The position numbers were made by a program, and so were the translations under genes. Below the pieces are notes generated by a model, which did not search any database, was not told the origin of the DNA, and was given only the letters and a program-made list of their open reading frames with translations. 64,000 bases of DNA from Doryteuthis pealeii (taxonomy: Eukaryota > Mollusca > Cephalopoda > Myopsida > Loliginidae). The DNA is taken from contig CM042160.1 of assembly GCA_023376005.1 (NCBI GenBank), positions 79,062,809 through 79,126,808 of the forward strand, given 5' to 3'. Shown here piece after piece: positions 1 to 10,214 of the stretch; the first letter of the stretch is position 1; each line of letters starts with the position of its first letter.

Positions 1-575
1 TCTCTCTTTTCGCCTTGTCCCATACTATTGTCTCTACTTTGCTTTGGGTCGTGTCCGGTATCCCTCATTTGTCTTGCTTATCTTGTTTGCCATGCATTCA
101 TTTACATCTTATTTCCTTGTTCTTTCCTTTTCCCTCTTTCTTTTCTTTCTTCTTTAATTTTTTCATTCTTATCTTTCTACTTTTTCCTTCCTTTTTTCCT
201 TCTTTCTTTTCTGCTTTATATCTTCATTTCATTCTTTCTTTCTTATAAATTCCATTCTCTTTGCCTTTGTGTTGAATTAGTTTCCATCTTTATTTCTTTT
301 ATTTATTCATTCTCCTTACTTTCTTTCTTCTTTTCTTTCTTTCTTGTAAATCATTTTTATTTATTTATTTCTTTTTTCGTTCATTCTTTTCTTTTTCTTC
401 CTTCTTTCTTCTTTCTTTCTTTCTTTCTTTCTTTCTTCTTTCTTTTCTTTCTTTCCTTCTTTCTTTCTTTTTCTTTTCTTTCCCTTCTCCTTTCTTCTTT
501 CTTTCTTTAATACTTTTTTATTTCTCCTATTTCTCATTTTATAGACATCTTTTTGTCTCTCTTCATCTCGTTATT
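1..575. repeat. Pyrimidine-rich (CTTT)n tract
   Basis: Almost pure T/C on this strand, with regular CTTT units between about 405 and 510. Two long overlapping frames rich in Phe, Ser and Leu are translations of this repeat and are not genes. Confidence 0.9.
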
Positions 576-926
576 TTGCCTACACACGTGTACACACACA
601 TACATACGTACACAGACACACAGACACACACACACACGTACCGACACTTGCACAAAATCGCACATTCCCTATCACCCCCATTGCTTTCACACACATCCAT
701 ATTTTCTCTCCCTTTCTTTCTAATTCAGCCAATTTTTCACACAAAACTTTTTCCCTTCATTTCCCGCCAACTCACCTCGCTTTCCCGCTCGAACATATTT
801 ACACACATACACAAGATCGCTTAGACATATATACACACACTTTCCATTCTGTTGCTTCATATCACACTCTCTATTTTTTGGCGTCCACAGCAACTCATAC
901 ATACCTTTTCCACATCCTCTCTTTCT

Positions 927-986
<60 letters not shown>

Positions 987-1261
987 CACTCTCACCCACA
1001 CACAGATAAGTACTTTGATGAAATTATCCTATTGATCTGTGTACCTATCAGTCTGTTGCTTTATCAAGAATCGATCATCTTTTTCTTCGATTCATATTTC
1101 AAAATACTTTTTTTTAAGTGTAGCAGTTGCTTAAAAAATGGGGCATATTAGAAAAGATAAAGACGAATAAATAAAACACAAATAGATTTGGTCAGACAGA
1201 GATAAATAGATAGATACATAGATACATAGATGAATAGATACATAGATATTAAGACAATGAA

Positions 1262-1297
<36 letters not shown>

Positions 1298-1300
1298 GAG
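576..1300. repeat. Microsatellite cluster: (CA)n, (CT)n, (GATA)n-like, (AT)n
   Basis: Short CA arrays lie near 590-645. A (CT)n run of about 48 bp spans roughly 932-980, an imperfect GATA/CATA stretch spans 1183-1240, and (AT)n spans 1263-1296. No gene signal lies between them. Confidence 0.85.
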
Positions 1301-2197
1301 AAGAGAAAGAATAAAAAAAGGCTAAGGACAGGCAATATATATATCTAAATATGTAAAAGTAAGTTTTGGTATGTACGTGTCGACGTATAAGTTCAAAACG
1401 AGGGGACACTCTGGTTCGAAATCGTGCATACATATTAATATACTTCTACCTAAGAAACACGCCAAATTTGGTTATTGATTTTTACTGATTAAGGGATATA
1501 ATTAATTAATTAAGCCAAAATAACCCAATTTGCGAAAGTGTCCGTATACCAACTCCTGTTGATGATATAATTTTCCGAACGTTTTTCAAGTTCAGTCCTT
1601 ATCTCGAGATTTCTTTTAATCATTTATTAACATTTTTTAAACTTTAGAAGTTACTTTAATTCATTCATATTAGTGTCGTCTCGAATATAATATTTATTTC
1701 GACCATTTATTCATTAGACAATACTCGGCGATTTATTTTTTTAAAATTTGATAAATAACTATATCTTATTAGTTACCACCAATTTTCCCTGTGAAACGAA
1801 CCCCCCTATATTTAACACAATGAAACTTGCATAAAAATTAATATTATCTTGAAAAAAAATTTTTCCATTCGAAAGAAGAAACATTAAACAAACTCCTGAT
1901 GATTTTTTTTTTTTTAATATGATTAAAAACAATGTTTTCATTTTTGCACCGTTAAATCAACTGAAATTTAACGTAGCCAAAAACAACTTACGACAAGAGG
2001 ATTTTAAAAATATACTATGAAAAATCAATTAATGGTCCGATTTTCACGAAAATATATTAGGGGAAATATTTTTTACGAGGTCTACCCCCATCCCCTATTC
2101 TATTTTATGAGATGTTAAAAAATAGATTGATAGATAATAAACAGACTGAGATAGATAGGTATGGATAGATAGATAGATGGATTGATCGATAACTAGA
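1301..2197. other. AT-rich sequence without recognisable features
   Basis: AT-rich unique-looking DNA with short homopolymers and a few GATA units at the right end. No open frame, RNA gene or repeat family used elsewhere in the window was seen. Confidence 0.6.
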
Positions 2198-2447
2198 CTT
2201 TAAAAGTCGGTAGAGCGTTCGGCTAGAAACCACAAGGTTCCTAGTTCGATACCGGTCCTCGCCAACTCAGCGTATGAGTAGCACAGGGATCTGTGCGGTA
2301 AAGTAAGGAGCTGATGGTAGATGTGGCGCTCCACATCAAACGCTAAAAACAATCTCCTTGGTCTAGCGCTATTGAAAAGGGGATAGACTCCCTCGCTGAT
2401 TGGCTGATACCGACATTAGGCCGCCCCGACGACTTTACTTTACTTTA

Positions 2448-2449
<2 letters not shown>
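2198..2449 (+). mobile_element. Family B tRNA-derived SINE, near full length
   Basis: The head carries a tRNA-like box A (GTCGGTAGAGCG) and a box B (AGTTCGATACC). The body is shared with eight other pieces here: a block reading CGCCAACTCAGCGTATGAG, then a GGTAAAGTAAGGAGCTGATGG block, then a 3' part with GGGGATAGACTCCCTCGCT and ATACCGAC. It ends in short ACTTT repeats and abuts (AT)n. This is the reference copy of family B in this window. Confidence 0.85.
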
Positions 2450-2521
<72 letters not shown>

Positions 2522-2630
2522 TCGATAGATAGATAATCATACTGAGATTGATAGATAGATAGATAGATTGATAGATAATGATCAGACTGAGATAGATTGA
2601 TAGATAGATAGATAGATAATGATCAGACTG

Positions 2631-2666
<36 letters not shown>

Positions 2667-2759
2667 GATGATCAGACTGAGATAGATAGATAGATAGATA
2701 ATAAACAGACTGAGATAGGTATGGATAGATATATATTAAAGTGAAATAGATAATATACG

Positions 2760-2797
<38 letters not shown>

Positions 2798-2830
2798 TGA
2801 ACATACTGAGATAGATCGAGATAGATAGTA
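2450..2830. repeat. (AT)n-(AG)n-(GATA)n microsatellite block
   Basis: (AT)n from about 2452 to 2494 passes into (GA)n to 2520. Imperfect GATA units follow to about 2830, with a recurring 12-bp interruption (CAGACTGAGATA). It is appended to the 3' end of a family B SINE. Confidence 0.9.
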
Positions 2831-3405
2831 ATAGACTCTACAGACCTGGGTGCCCATCGCCTCTACCCCTACTCCATTCTACCCCCCAACCACTGTGTAC
2901 AGAAAGAAAGGTTCTTCTGTGAGTCAGAGTTAAATGCCTTACAGAATTCCCTTTGCCGTGGCTGTCGGCGGCAAATAGCCAACACAAAGGCGTCATGGTC
3001 GGCAGTAAAAGGTTGCGTTATAGTGCGGCTGGGCCTCCATTGAAGTAAATCATCTTTTTGATTGGATTAGAGCCTCGTCCCTTGGTGCAGAGAACGGAGA
3101 GTTGTGGGGTTGGTGAGGCTGGGTGGCAACAAACAAAATGTCCGACGTTTCGTTCTAGTCAAGAGTGTTGAGAAATGAACAAGGGCTGGGTTGCATTTCA
3201 GAAAGTGCGGAGGGGGGGGACAAACACGAAATTTTGTCAGAGAAAGGAGAGGATGGATGGATGGATGGACGGGTGGGTGGGGGGTTATAGGGTGTGGTTG
3301 GAGAAGGGTCAAGATGGTAGGGTGAAATTTTGGAGGGGGGGTCTTGCTGTGTGATTGAAGTTTATAAAATCATAATTCTGTGTGTCTGCTTATATCATGT
3401 GTTCG
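2831..3405. other. Non-repetitive, relatively GC-rich sequence
   Basis: More GC than its surroundings, with short GGAT and GGGT runs near 3250-3280. An 81-codon open frame on the minus strand (3067-3312) starts inside proline/histidine-rich low-complexity sequence and resembles nothing I know. No gene is called. Confidence 0.5.
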
Positions 3406-3407
3406 TG

Positions 3408-3522
3408 TAAGGCGCCTGGGCATCGAACAATGATCTCGTAAACAGCCATAACTGCTGATGTGAGTTCGATCCTCCCTGACTGTCTTGCATTTGTTGCTAG
3501 CGCCGAAGTAAGCTAATTTTAG
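3408..3522 (+). mobile_element. Family D-like tRNA-derived SINE, diverged
   Basis: It has a box-B-like GAGTTCGATCCTCC and ends in a TAAGCTAATTTTAGTAAAC segment. This matches the D-family end (AAGCTTAGTAAATAACTA) at 12.3 and 57 kb. The head is degraded, so the assignment is tentative. Confidence 0.45.
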
Positions 3523-3550
3523 TAAACATGCACACATTCACACACATATA

Positions 3551-3577
3551 CGCGCGCACAGACACGCACACACACAC

Positions 3578-3627
<50 letters not shown>
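3551..3627. repeat. (CA)n-(TA)n compound microsatellite
   Basis: (CA)n of about 26 bp is followed by (TA)n of about 34 bp. It directly precedes a hammerhead-bearing repeat. Confidence 0.9.
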
Positions 3628-3630
<3 letters not shown>

Positions 3631-3726
3631 GGAGAATATGAGTGCTATATTCTATGCATGTAGTGCTCAATATCTTTGATAGAGCATTTATATTTGAGTT
3701 AAGGTAGCGTGGACATAGAATCAACA

Positions 3727-3770
3727 CCTGGTTACTGACCGTTTCTCGCTTATGCGATCTTCAGACCAAG
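3727..3770 (-). ncRNA. Hammerhead ribozyme motif (type I, short stem III)
   Basis: On the minus strand the core CTGAAGA fits the hammerhead consensus CUGANGA. Stem II is TCGC / GCGA with an ATAA loop, followed by GAAA. A short stem III (CGGTCAG) and the cleavage dinucleotide TA come next. The flanks CTTGGT and ACCAGG pair over 6 bp as stem I, including one G-U. Stem III has one mismatch compared with its relative at 63.36 kb (CTGTCAG). Both lie in a shared repeat with the phrase GAGTGCTATATT on the left. Self-cleavage is predicted from pattern only. Confidence 0.75.
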
Positions 3771-3938
3771 GTCTTGGTCGAGATAATAGATATTGGAGAC
3801 TGCTTAATATGTACTTGTAGAGCCGGTTTATGGAACCGGGTAAGCAACAGAAATTAACTACCCAGATTTCACCGGAAGGATCTTCATGATAATTCAACCA
3901 ATAGCAATAGGTTGACCCCTCTATTGGTTGGGGGCTAT

Positions 3939-4727
3939 AGAATACACCGACAGCACCCCTGCAGAGGGGCAAAATCCCCGCAAAGCGATCACCTGTTGGT
4001 CCTTGGTGGTGACCATGATAGTTAAGTATGGAACCCTAATGGCTGATCAGTCCAAAACATGCAATACTCCACTTGGGCTAGACGACCTGTCGTAGAGGCC
4101 CCCTCCGACCAATCGGGTGGTCACTTATATGATTGTCCCACCAACCCTATTGGCCTTATGACAAACCGCCCAATCCTTTTTTATCGTATATATATTTACC
4201 AACCCCTCCACACGAGCAGGATGCGACACAAGGTCAATTTCTTAAGCGGAGTTTAGCAGGTTTGAATTCAGAGTTTTCCTTCTCCTAGACTGGTTACCTA
4301 GCCATGGTTAAAGAGTCCAGTCTGCCCTGCTATTTACCCATAGCTGTAGGGAGAATTGGATTCATACCTTTCCCAATGGTATTAGCGCCATGTGAAATTC
4401 CAATAGCTTCGCGTTGGCGAGTCCATTTTCTACGACTCTAACCATTAGACCACGCGCCTTTTTTATCATATATGTGCTCGAGGGCGATGGCTGGGGTCGT
4501 AGGTATGACCTGAAACTACTTCTAGTGGTGAAGTTCCACGACGCTGGCCCGGAGAGGACAATACCTGTTAGAGTCCCATCAAAAATATGAATATTAAAAG
4601 TGTTTTTTTAAATTGAGTTTTTTTTTTAAATTGAATACTCAACTAGAACGGAGCAAGCAAAACATTTTCGGCATAAAATAACCCAACAAAGGTTGACATG
4701 CCCTAAAATCCAACCAACCAGCCAGGT
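3939..4727 (+). mobile_element. Family E (AACC)-tailed retroposon, split by a SINE
   Basis: The 5' part (3939-4186) begins AATACACCGACAG and includes the CCGACCAATCGG block. The 3' part (4459-4727) contains the TAACCCAACAAAGG block and ends in (CCAA)n-like sequence. The same parts in the same order recur at 23.6-24.3 kb. A family A SINE in opposite orientation separates them. The tail and 5'-truncated relatives suggest LINE-type target-primed insertion. No coding frame is evident, so it is probably non-autonomous. Confidence 0.75.
4187..4458 (-). mobile_element. Family A tRNA-derived SINE nested in family E
   Basis: On the minus strand it starts with GCGTGGTCTAATGGTTAGAG (tRNA-like box A) and ends AGGGGTTGGTAAATATATA. 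The box B region has lost several bases. The flanks CTTTTTTATCGTATA and CTTTTTTATCATATA look like a target-site duplication of about 15 bp made when this SINE landed in the E element. Confidence 0.85.
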
Positions 4728-4729
4728 TG

Positions 4730-5262
4730 ACTCAAAAGTTGTTTCAGATTTTCACTGATGATTTTTAGTAACTTGTATCTCCGTATCATTTTCATAAGCA
4801 AATTCTAGGCACCGCTTAGTTCACGGCCACGACTATTGCTTTTTGCAAGAGGATGGCTGACACAAAAAAAAAAGAAAAATGGTTGCAGCAGTTATCTAAA
4901 ATTCTCAGGTGTGTGTCAGCCATCCTCTCCTAGATACACAACATACTAAGCATTGTCTTTTCAATCAACAGGGACAGGCAGCCTCATCGAATGTAGTCAA
5001 CAGTTCACCCTGCCTTTTACTTCTGATACAGTAGTATTACATTTCAATGTATGGAAGGAACAAAACTATAGGAAAGTATAGATCCGTTAAACTATTTGTC
5101 TGAATTTTTGATATGAGGTTTGATAATTTGTATAATTTGTAGTATTCGGACTATTGTCCTCATCTTTATATCATTAATTTGATACAACTTTATTTCTTGC
5201 CCTTGTTGAATTATTTATTCTTTATTTACATATATAACATATAAACATTCTTCAATCTCGTA
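4730..5262. other. AT-rich sequence, no gene; possible hammerhead relic
   Basis: Mostly featureless. On the minus strand near 5135-5172 the phrase GATGAGGACAATAGTCCGAA has a perfect 4-bp stem II, but the CTG of the core and part of GAAA are altered. It is therefore at best an inactive hammerhead relic. Similar phrases occur near 12.36 and 14.38 kb. Confidence 0.4.
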
Positions 5263-5263
5263 G

Positions 5264-5556
5264 AGGCCCGTGGTGTAATGGTTACCGTCGTGAAAAATGG
5301 ACACGGTGAGACGAGTTTAAATATTGGACTAGGCTGTTTGCATTTCACACACCGCTAATACCCTAGGGAAAGGTATGAATCAAAATAGTCTCCCTCCATC
5401 TATGAGTAAATAGTAGGACAGACTGGGCTCTTCAACTTTGATTAGGCATCCAGTCTAGGAGAATGACAACTCAATTCAAACCTTTTAAACTCTGCTTAAG
5501 AAATTGACCTTGTGTCACATCCTGCTCGAATGGAGGGGTTGGTAAATATTTATATA
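5264..5556 (+). mobile_element. Family A tRNA-derived SINE, near full length
   Basis: Box A lies in CGTGGTGTAATGGTTACC and a degenerate box B in GAGTTTAAATATTGG. The conserved body follows (AATACCCTAGGGAAAGGTAT, then GACAGACTGGGCTCTT), and the 3' end reads GGAGGGGTTGGTAAATATTT. It is followed immediately by a family B SINE in reverse orientation. Confidence 0.85.
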
Positions 5557-5772
5557 TAAGTAAAGTAAATTTGATGGAGTGGCCTACTGTCGGTAATAGC
5601 CGGACAGCAAGGGAGCCTATCCCCTTTTCGTTAGCGCTAGACCATGGGGATTAGTTTTGCTAAGGTGGAGTGCCACACCTAACTTCAGTTCGCAAGTTTT
5701 AACAGATCAGATTACCCAATCTGTGCTACGCTGAGTTGGCGGGGCCGGTATCGAACCAGGAACTTGCGATAC
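5557..5772 (-). mobile_element. Family B SINE, lacking the tRNA 5' head
   Basis: The minus-strand match runs from the box B region to the ACTTTACTT tail. Box A is missing. It carries a short insertion reading ATTGGGTAATCTGATC, shared with the copy at 38.85 kb, which marks a subfamily. Confidence 0.8.
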
Positions 5773-5779
5773 ATTTTTT

Positions 5780-6628
5780 GTTTGACAGCTTTGAAATGAG
5801 TGATGAAAATTGCAATTATATCCGATTTACCTTATCTGTGTAAAAAGGTAATATTCAGTATTGTAAAATAATGGGTGCAAGAAAAATAAAACATTTATTG
5901 CAAAAACACGGACATAAAATGAGGGTTCAGTTTATTTTATGGTAGGAATTTACGAGGAACAAGTAAAGGATTACCGGTGACAGTAGACTCGAAATAAAAT
6001 CAGGAAGATCTTCTTTTGTGGAAAATGGGTCCTTGTTTGAAATGGTTGAACAACAGCTAAGTACAAAGACTCGTTTTACATTGGACCCGGCGAGTACAAG
6101 CGTACATAGTCCCAGAGAATTTGACGCCTCAATCTCTAGAACAGATTCCAGTTTGTGCAATATCCTTTAGTAGAATGGTCAAAATTTAATTTCTTACAAT
6201 TCCCAGTAGATCATGTTTCATATCCAGTTGTATCTTGTCTTTTTCTCTTGTTGTGCTAGTTTGCTTATTTCCTATTATTATTGTTGTCATTTCTTTCATA
6301 TTACCCCACTTTAAATCCTGTAAAGCCAAGCCCAAAATATAGTCCCAAGGTAGTTTCACGGAGAGGTGACTTAATTGATGTTATTTTCCATAGTGCATAG
6401 GCTGTTACAAGCTCATCTTTTACATAAGTTCCGGTGTCTGCTAGGGCAGCAAAACTGGACAGTTGATGGAGTAGAAATCGCATTTGTATGGTTGGTGTTA
6501 CGGTAGCATATCTGCGAAGACCCAACAGCAACACTTAAAACCAAACACTTGACAGCACTTGGTCCTTTACAAAACACCATCAATCAGCACCTTCAAAATC
6601 TTAACGGACGATGAAATACATTGGAAAA
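5780..6628. other. Non-repetitive segment with two unidentified minus-strand open frames
   Basis: Two open frames of 77 codons lie at 6301-6534 and 5927-6160, both minus. The first has balanced, protein-like composition (MRFLLHQLSSFAALADTGTY is part of it) and follows a plausible acceptor (GGGTCTTCGCAG). I recognise neither. They could be exons, a pseudogene or chance. The second has no ATG at its left boundary. Confidence 0.3.
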
Positions 6629-6629
6629 T

Positions 6630-7050
6630 CATGCAACATTCCATTTTGCCCCTTACCTGGGCTAGACGGGTGGTCAGAGAGGTCCCCTCCGATCAATCGG
6701 CTGGTCATGTAAAGCCCTAGCACCTATATGTCCCAACCTTATTCCCCTTATGGCAAGTCATAACCCTTTTTACCATAAATGGGCGAGAATGCGGTTCCTG
6801 ACGTTCGTAGTGTCCGAGGTATGACGTTAAACTCTATCTGATGGTGAAGTCTCAATTCTGGAGCTCTGGGGAATGTGGAGTACCTCTTCATCACCATTAC
6901 TCCCAAGTTCACTCTGATCCGGAGTGGTAGTACCTGTTAGGGTTCTATCTTTGGTTTGAATAGAACCCATGAAGAATATATAAAATAATGTATATGGCAT
7001 AAAATAACCCAACAAGGGTTGACATGCCGTAAAACCCAACCAACCAACCA
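6630..7050 (+). mobile_element. Family E retroposon, 5'-truncated
   Basis: It runs from the GGGCTAGACGGGTGGTC block through TATGACGTTAAACTC, GTACCTGTTAGGG and AACCCAACAAGGGTTGACAT to an (AACC)n tail. It lacks about the first 100 bp seen at 3.94 and 23.63 kb. Confidence 0.85.
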
Positions 7051-7054
7051 TAAC

Positions 7055-7630
7055 TTGGTCCTTCAAAAAAAAAAACATGAATCTGCACCTTCATAGGCTT
7101 AACCTTGTGAACAGACACTGAAATACAATATTTTGGGAAATCAGAAAAAAAACAATCTACTTTAGACTAAATAGCTATAGACATAGAATCAAATCTGTGA
7201 ACCACAGCAAATTAATACATATGGACCAACATTTCTTCTCAAACGGTCAAAAGTTTCACCATCACAGAAAGAATTGGAAAAAAAGAGGACATTATAGCAA
7301 GGATAGAAATACACGAAGATCAATTAATAAAACGCTTACAAATATTGGCACCAAATGGATTTAACATTAAACTTAATGATCCGGCATTAAAACACACTGG
7401 ACAGTCTTGGGGTGGCACATAAACACCCAAATGAACAAATAAGCACACCGGACAATCAGGGCTAAAATTGAACCACACTCCTCCAAGGACTAACACATAC
7501 CTCCTAAATGAAAAAGCCAGGTGTCCATGCTACAGATATATAAAGGTCAGTTGAAGACAATTGGTTACCAGAAAACAATGTTCATTCAACAAATGGATAT
7601 GCTACGTAGCCGGTGCATTTTTTCGTCGCT
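7055..7630. other. AT-rich sequence without recognised features
   Basis: No family member, RNA gene or credible open frame was recognised. Confidence 0.5.
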
Positions 7631-7633
7631 TCT

Positions 7634-7854
7634 TTAAACACTTTGCCTACCAAATTTACCGTGAGGCTGTACCAAATTTTCTTGTTATTTTTTACCTGTA
7701 TGATGGGATATTTCAAAGTTAATTATCTATTCACATCAGACATCGCAGGAGTGTCCACGTAGTGATTTTCAATATATATAAGTGATGCAGCTTACGATAG
7801 GATCACAATAATGAGAGAGTCACTGTGAGGGGTTTAAAGTAGGCAAAAGGTTAA
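7634..7854. mobile_element. piggyBac-like MITE, copy 1 (TTAA-flanked)
   Basis: It is bounded by TTAA on both sides. The left end reads ACACTTTGCCTACCAAATTT and the right end, reversed, reads CCTTTTGCCTACTTTAAACC. TTAA targets and a CYCTTTGCCTAC-type terminus suit piggyBac-derived MITEs. Internal phrases (GTGTCCACGTAGTGATTTT) recur at 57.98 kb. It is about 220 bp long and has no coding capacity. Confidence 0.75.
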
Positions 7855-8103
7855 AGCATGTCAACTTCTTTAAAATCTTTTTTGTTTTTAACTTTCTCAA
7901 AACCTTTTGTCCAGAAAATCTTTTTTTTCTCCTGACAATGACCTGAGGTCAAAACTTTTTGGAAACAAAAAAAAATAGCATAGAATAAATATTCCTGTTT
8001 ATCTGCTCACTTTTTTCGTGTTTATATATTCTGATTGCGATGGATAAATTGTCGAAATTTTGAATGACTAATTTCGCGCATGCGTTCTACTTGTATCCGG
8101 TTC

Positions 8104-8378
8104 TGTGGAGGCGCGAGGTGTAATGGTTACCATAGGCGAGACGAGATTAAATACTGGACAAGGCTGTTCGCATTTTCCTTTAGCACTAATACCCGCGGAA
8201 AAAGTATGCATCAAACTATTCTCCCTTCAGCTATGGGTAAATAGTAGGGTCGACTAGGCTCTATAATCTTGATAAGGCAACTAGTCAGGGAGAAGGAAAA
8301 ATTCAAAATTCTCACCGCTTAAGAAATTGACTTTGCGTCACATCTTACTCGTGTGAATGTGTTGCTAAATACGTATTT
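8104..8378 (+). mobile_element. Family A SINE, diverged
   Basis: The 5' head is GGCGCGAGGTGTAATGGTTA, with a short deletion before the box B area. The body keeps ACTAATACCC, ATGGGTAAATAGTAGGG and GGGAGAAGGAAAA, and the 3' end keeps TTGACTTTGCGTCACATC. Confidence 0.85.
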
Positions 8379-8379
8379 G

Positions 8380-8905
8380 TTTCAGGTTTTCTCTACAGTG
8401 CAGCAAACTAGAGTCAGTTGGGCACTGTATGTGCGGAAAGCAGCACCGTGACGCAATTCACTCCAGCAGAAATTTGGAAACGGTATGCTGTACTATTTGA
8501 CATTCACGCCGGAAGCTATAATACGAATGTGGCGTTAGTTTGTGTTCGCCGGGTGGAGTTGTCTGCCCCTTTTAGTTTGATGATGCCCGCTAGGGCACCA
8601 GTATAAAAGCGCCGGTTTCAAAACTTTCGCTCTCTCTTGATAGTTACTACGAGCCACATGGGGTAGATTCTATCTAAACCCTCTCGTGGGGCTCTGCCCC
8701 CCTTACATTACTGTAAGTTCTTTACAGCATGGACTATCGCTAGTCTCATGTCTGTACTCTTTTACGTTCTATTTGTATCATTCATGAATGTGTCTATCTT
8801 TATTTGTGTACCTCTTTATATGTACTCTTTTATGAACGTTGTATCTACTGTTATCCATGTGCTGTGTTATTAAATGTTTGTCTATTAACCTTTGTCGGAG
8901 TTATT
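8380..8905 (+). other. Possible solo LTR or promoter-bearing segment
   Basis: A CpG-richer stretch carries a TATA box (GTATAAAAGCGCC, 8602-8614), then a CTCTCTCTTGATAG initiator-like run. About 260 bp further is TTATTAAATG, which could act as a polyA signal. This order suits an LTR, but I found no clear TG...CA ends or target duplication. A host promoter is an alternative. Confidence 0.3.
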
Positions 8906-9029
8906 TGTATTTAAAGCATGTTGAACTTTAAACCATCCTTAAACGAAGATTTCAGAGTGTTGGCTGTCAATCTGAGGATAATGAAAATGATTCGAAAAAG
9001 AGTTGGTTGAGTTCAATAGTGATAGTTCT

Positions 9030-9345
9030 GATAAGAAAAGAACTACTGAATATTTTGCTGAGATCCATGCCATGATCAACAACGTCCCCAGAAAGTCAAT
9101 TAGATCCATTGCCAGTGCATGAAAACTTTCTGGATTTCTCATTTAATATTAGAAAGGATCAATTGTTATCACAAGCCATAAACCGTGCTTCATTGTTTTT
9201 TCAACCGAACATGTTCAGCTTTTTCTTAGATGAGAAAAAATTATTCCAGGATCAGATGGTAAACTCACAGAACAACCATAGGCTTGTTCTGTTCCCACAA
9301 GGTATAGTGATGAAAACCAAATGCCCAGTATTAGCTAGGAATACT
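9030..9345 (+). pseudogene. Decayed mariner-like transposase, N-terminal/central fragment
   Basis: In one frame (9030-9122) the residues EYFAEIHAMINN and KSIRSIASA resemble the helix-turn-helix region of mariner transposases. A frame change near 9120 leads into HENFLDF, then FFLDEKKLFQDQMVNSQNN, where the DEK aspartate fits the first catalytic D of the DDE/D triad. VMKTKCPV follows and matches the VMKTKFPA-type segment of these enzymes as I know them. The catalytic centre beyond the first D is missing. No TIRs were found. It reads as a dead copy, since it is frameshifted and truncated. Confidence 0.65.
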
Positions 9346-9456
9346 TGATACCATATAACGGTAAATTATTAGTTGATTGGTTTTCAAGGCTATTCCACAA
9401 TGCAAGTGTAAAGAAAAAATAAGGTAACTATGGTGTTGTTTTTTAACCTGTGATTT

Positions 9457-9497
9457 ATTCTTAATATTTCGGGATAAAATCTCTTCTTCAGAAGATC
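9457..9497 (-). ncRNA. Hammerhead-like motif, stem II weakened
   Basis: The minus strand reads CTGAAGA, a 14-nt stem-loop region, GAAA, TATT and then AAGA. That last strand pairs with the preceding TCTT as stem I. Stem II is weakened by a T-to-C change compared with the sister copy at 24.46 kb. About 130 bp around both motifs are similar (GAAGTTGTTGCTAG versus GGAGCTGTTGCTAG), so they are one dispersed repeat. Confidence 0.5.
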
Positions 9498-9555
9498 TCC
9501 AGAACTGAAGTTGTTGCTAGTGACTGTTCATTTGATTCTGTCTCATGATTTCCAA

Positions 9556-9715
9556 ACTCTGTGTGTGTGTGCGCACGCGCGCACACGTGCGCGCCGCGCG
9601 CGCGTGTGTGTGTGTGTGAGCCTGTTCATTTTTTTATTATAATTCCAGATCTGGCTCGCCCTCAGAGCATTATTTTTGTGTGTGTGTGAGTGTTTACTAA
9701 CAGAACCACCTGAAC

Positions 9716-9757
<42 letters not shown>

Positions 9758-9889
9758 GGGGGGGGTGATTAATTAACATTCCAGAATTCGGCCAAACTTT
9801 TTTTCTGTTGTTGTTATTGGTGGTCTATTTGATTATTTATGAGAGGTGTGTGTAATTTTTATATCTATCAAAATCACCTGTTGCCCTGT

Positions 9890-9939
<50 letters not shown>

Positions 9940-9942
9940 CTT
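9556..9942. repeat. (GT)n, (GC)n and (AT)n microsatellites
   Basis: An alternating purine-pyrimidine run with GCGC core spans 9559-9618 and is Z-DNA-prone. (TA)n spans 9719-9755, and (GT)n of about 46 bp spans 9893-9938. Confidence 0.9.
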
Positions 9943-10214
9943 AAGTCCCAACATCATGTGCGTGTGTGTGCTATTTGTATGTGTGTGCGTACCTTGTTCA
10001 TATACATTTACATGTGTGTATGTGTGTGCTGGATTTATAAGCTTAGAATGAAATTAATTTTATGAAAAAATTGTTATTATAGATTATGCTAGATTTTATT
10101 TTATTTTATTATTATTCTTTCTATATTTATATATATATATATATATTTATCTTATTTTATTTTAGTTAGTTATTTTTTTATATTATTCAATTCTTTATTT
10201 TGTTATATTCTTAT
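9943..10214. other. GT-rich then TTTTA-rich low-complexity sequence
   Basis: Imperfect GT runs are followed by repeated ATTTTATTTTA and an (AT)n run at 10131-10145. No gene signal. Confidence 0.7.

Noticed and set aside
28..510. 160-codon hydrophobic frame at the left edge
   Set aside because: Composition follows the CTTT repeat; no independent coding evidence.
2198..2260. Family A, B, C and D heads as functional tRNA genes
   Set aside because: Box A and box B are present, but the acceptor stem and anticodon arm are not paired and the heads run into shared SINE bodies.
4059..4256. 65-codon frame across the E/A junction
   Set aside because: It lies entirely in two retroposons known to be non-coding from their other copies.
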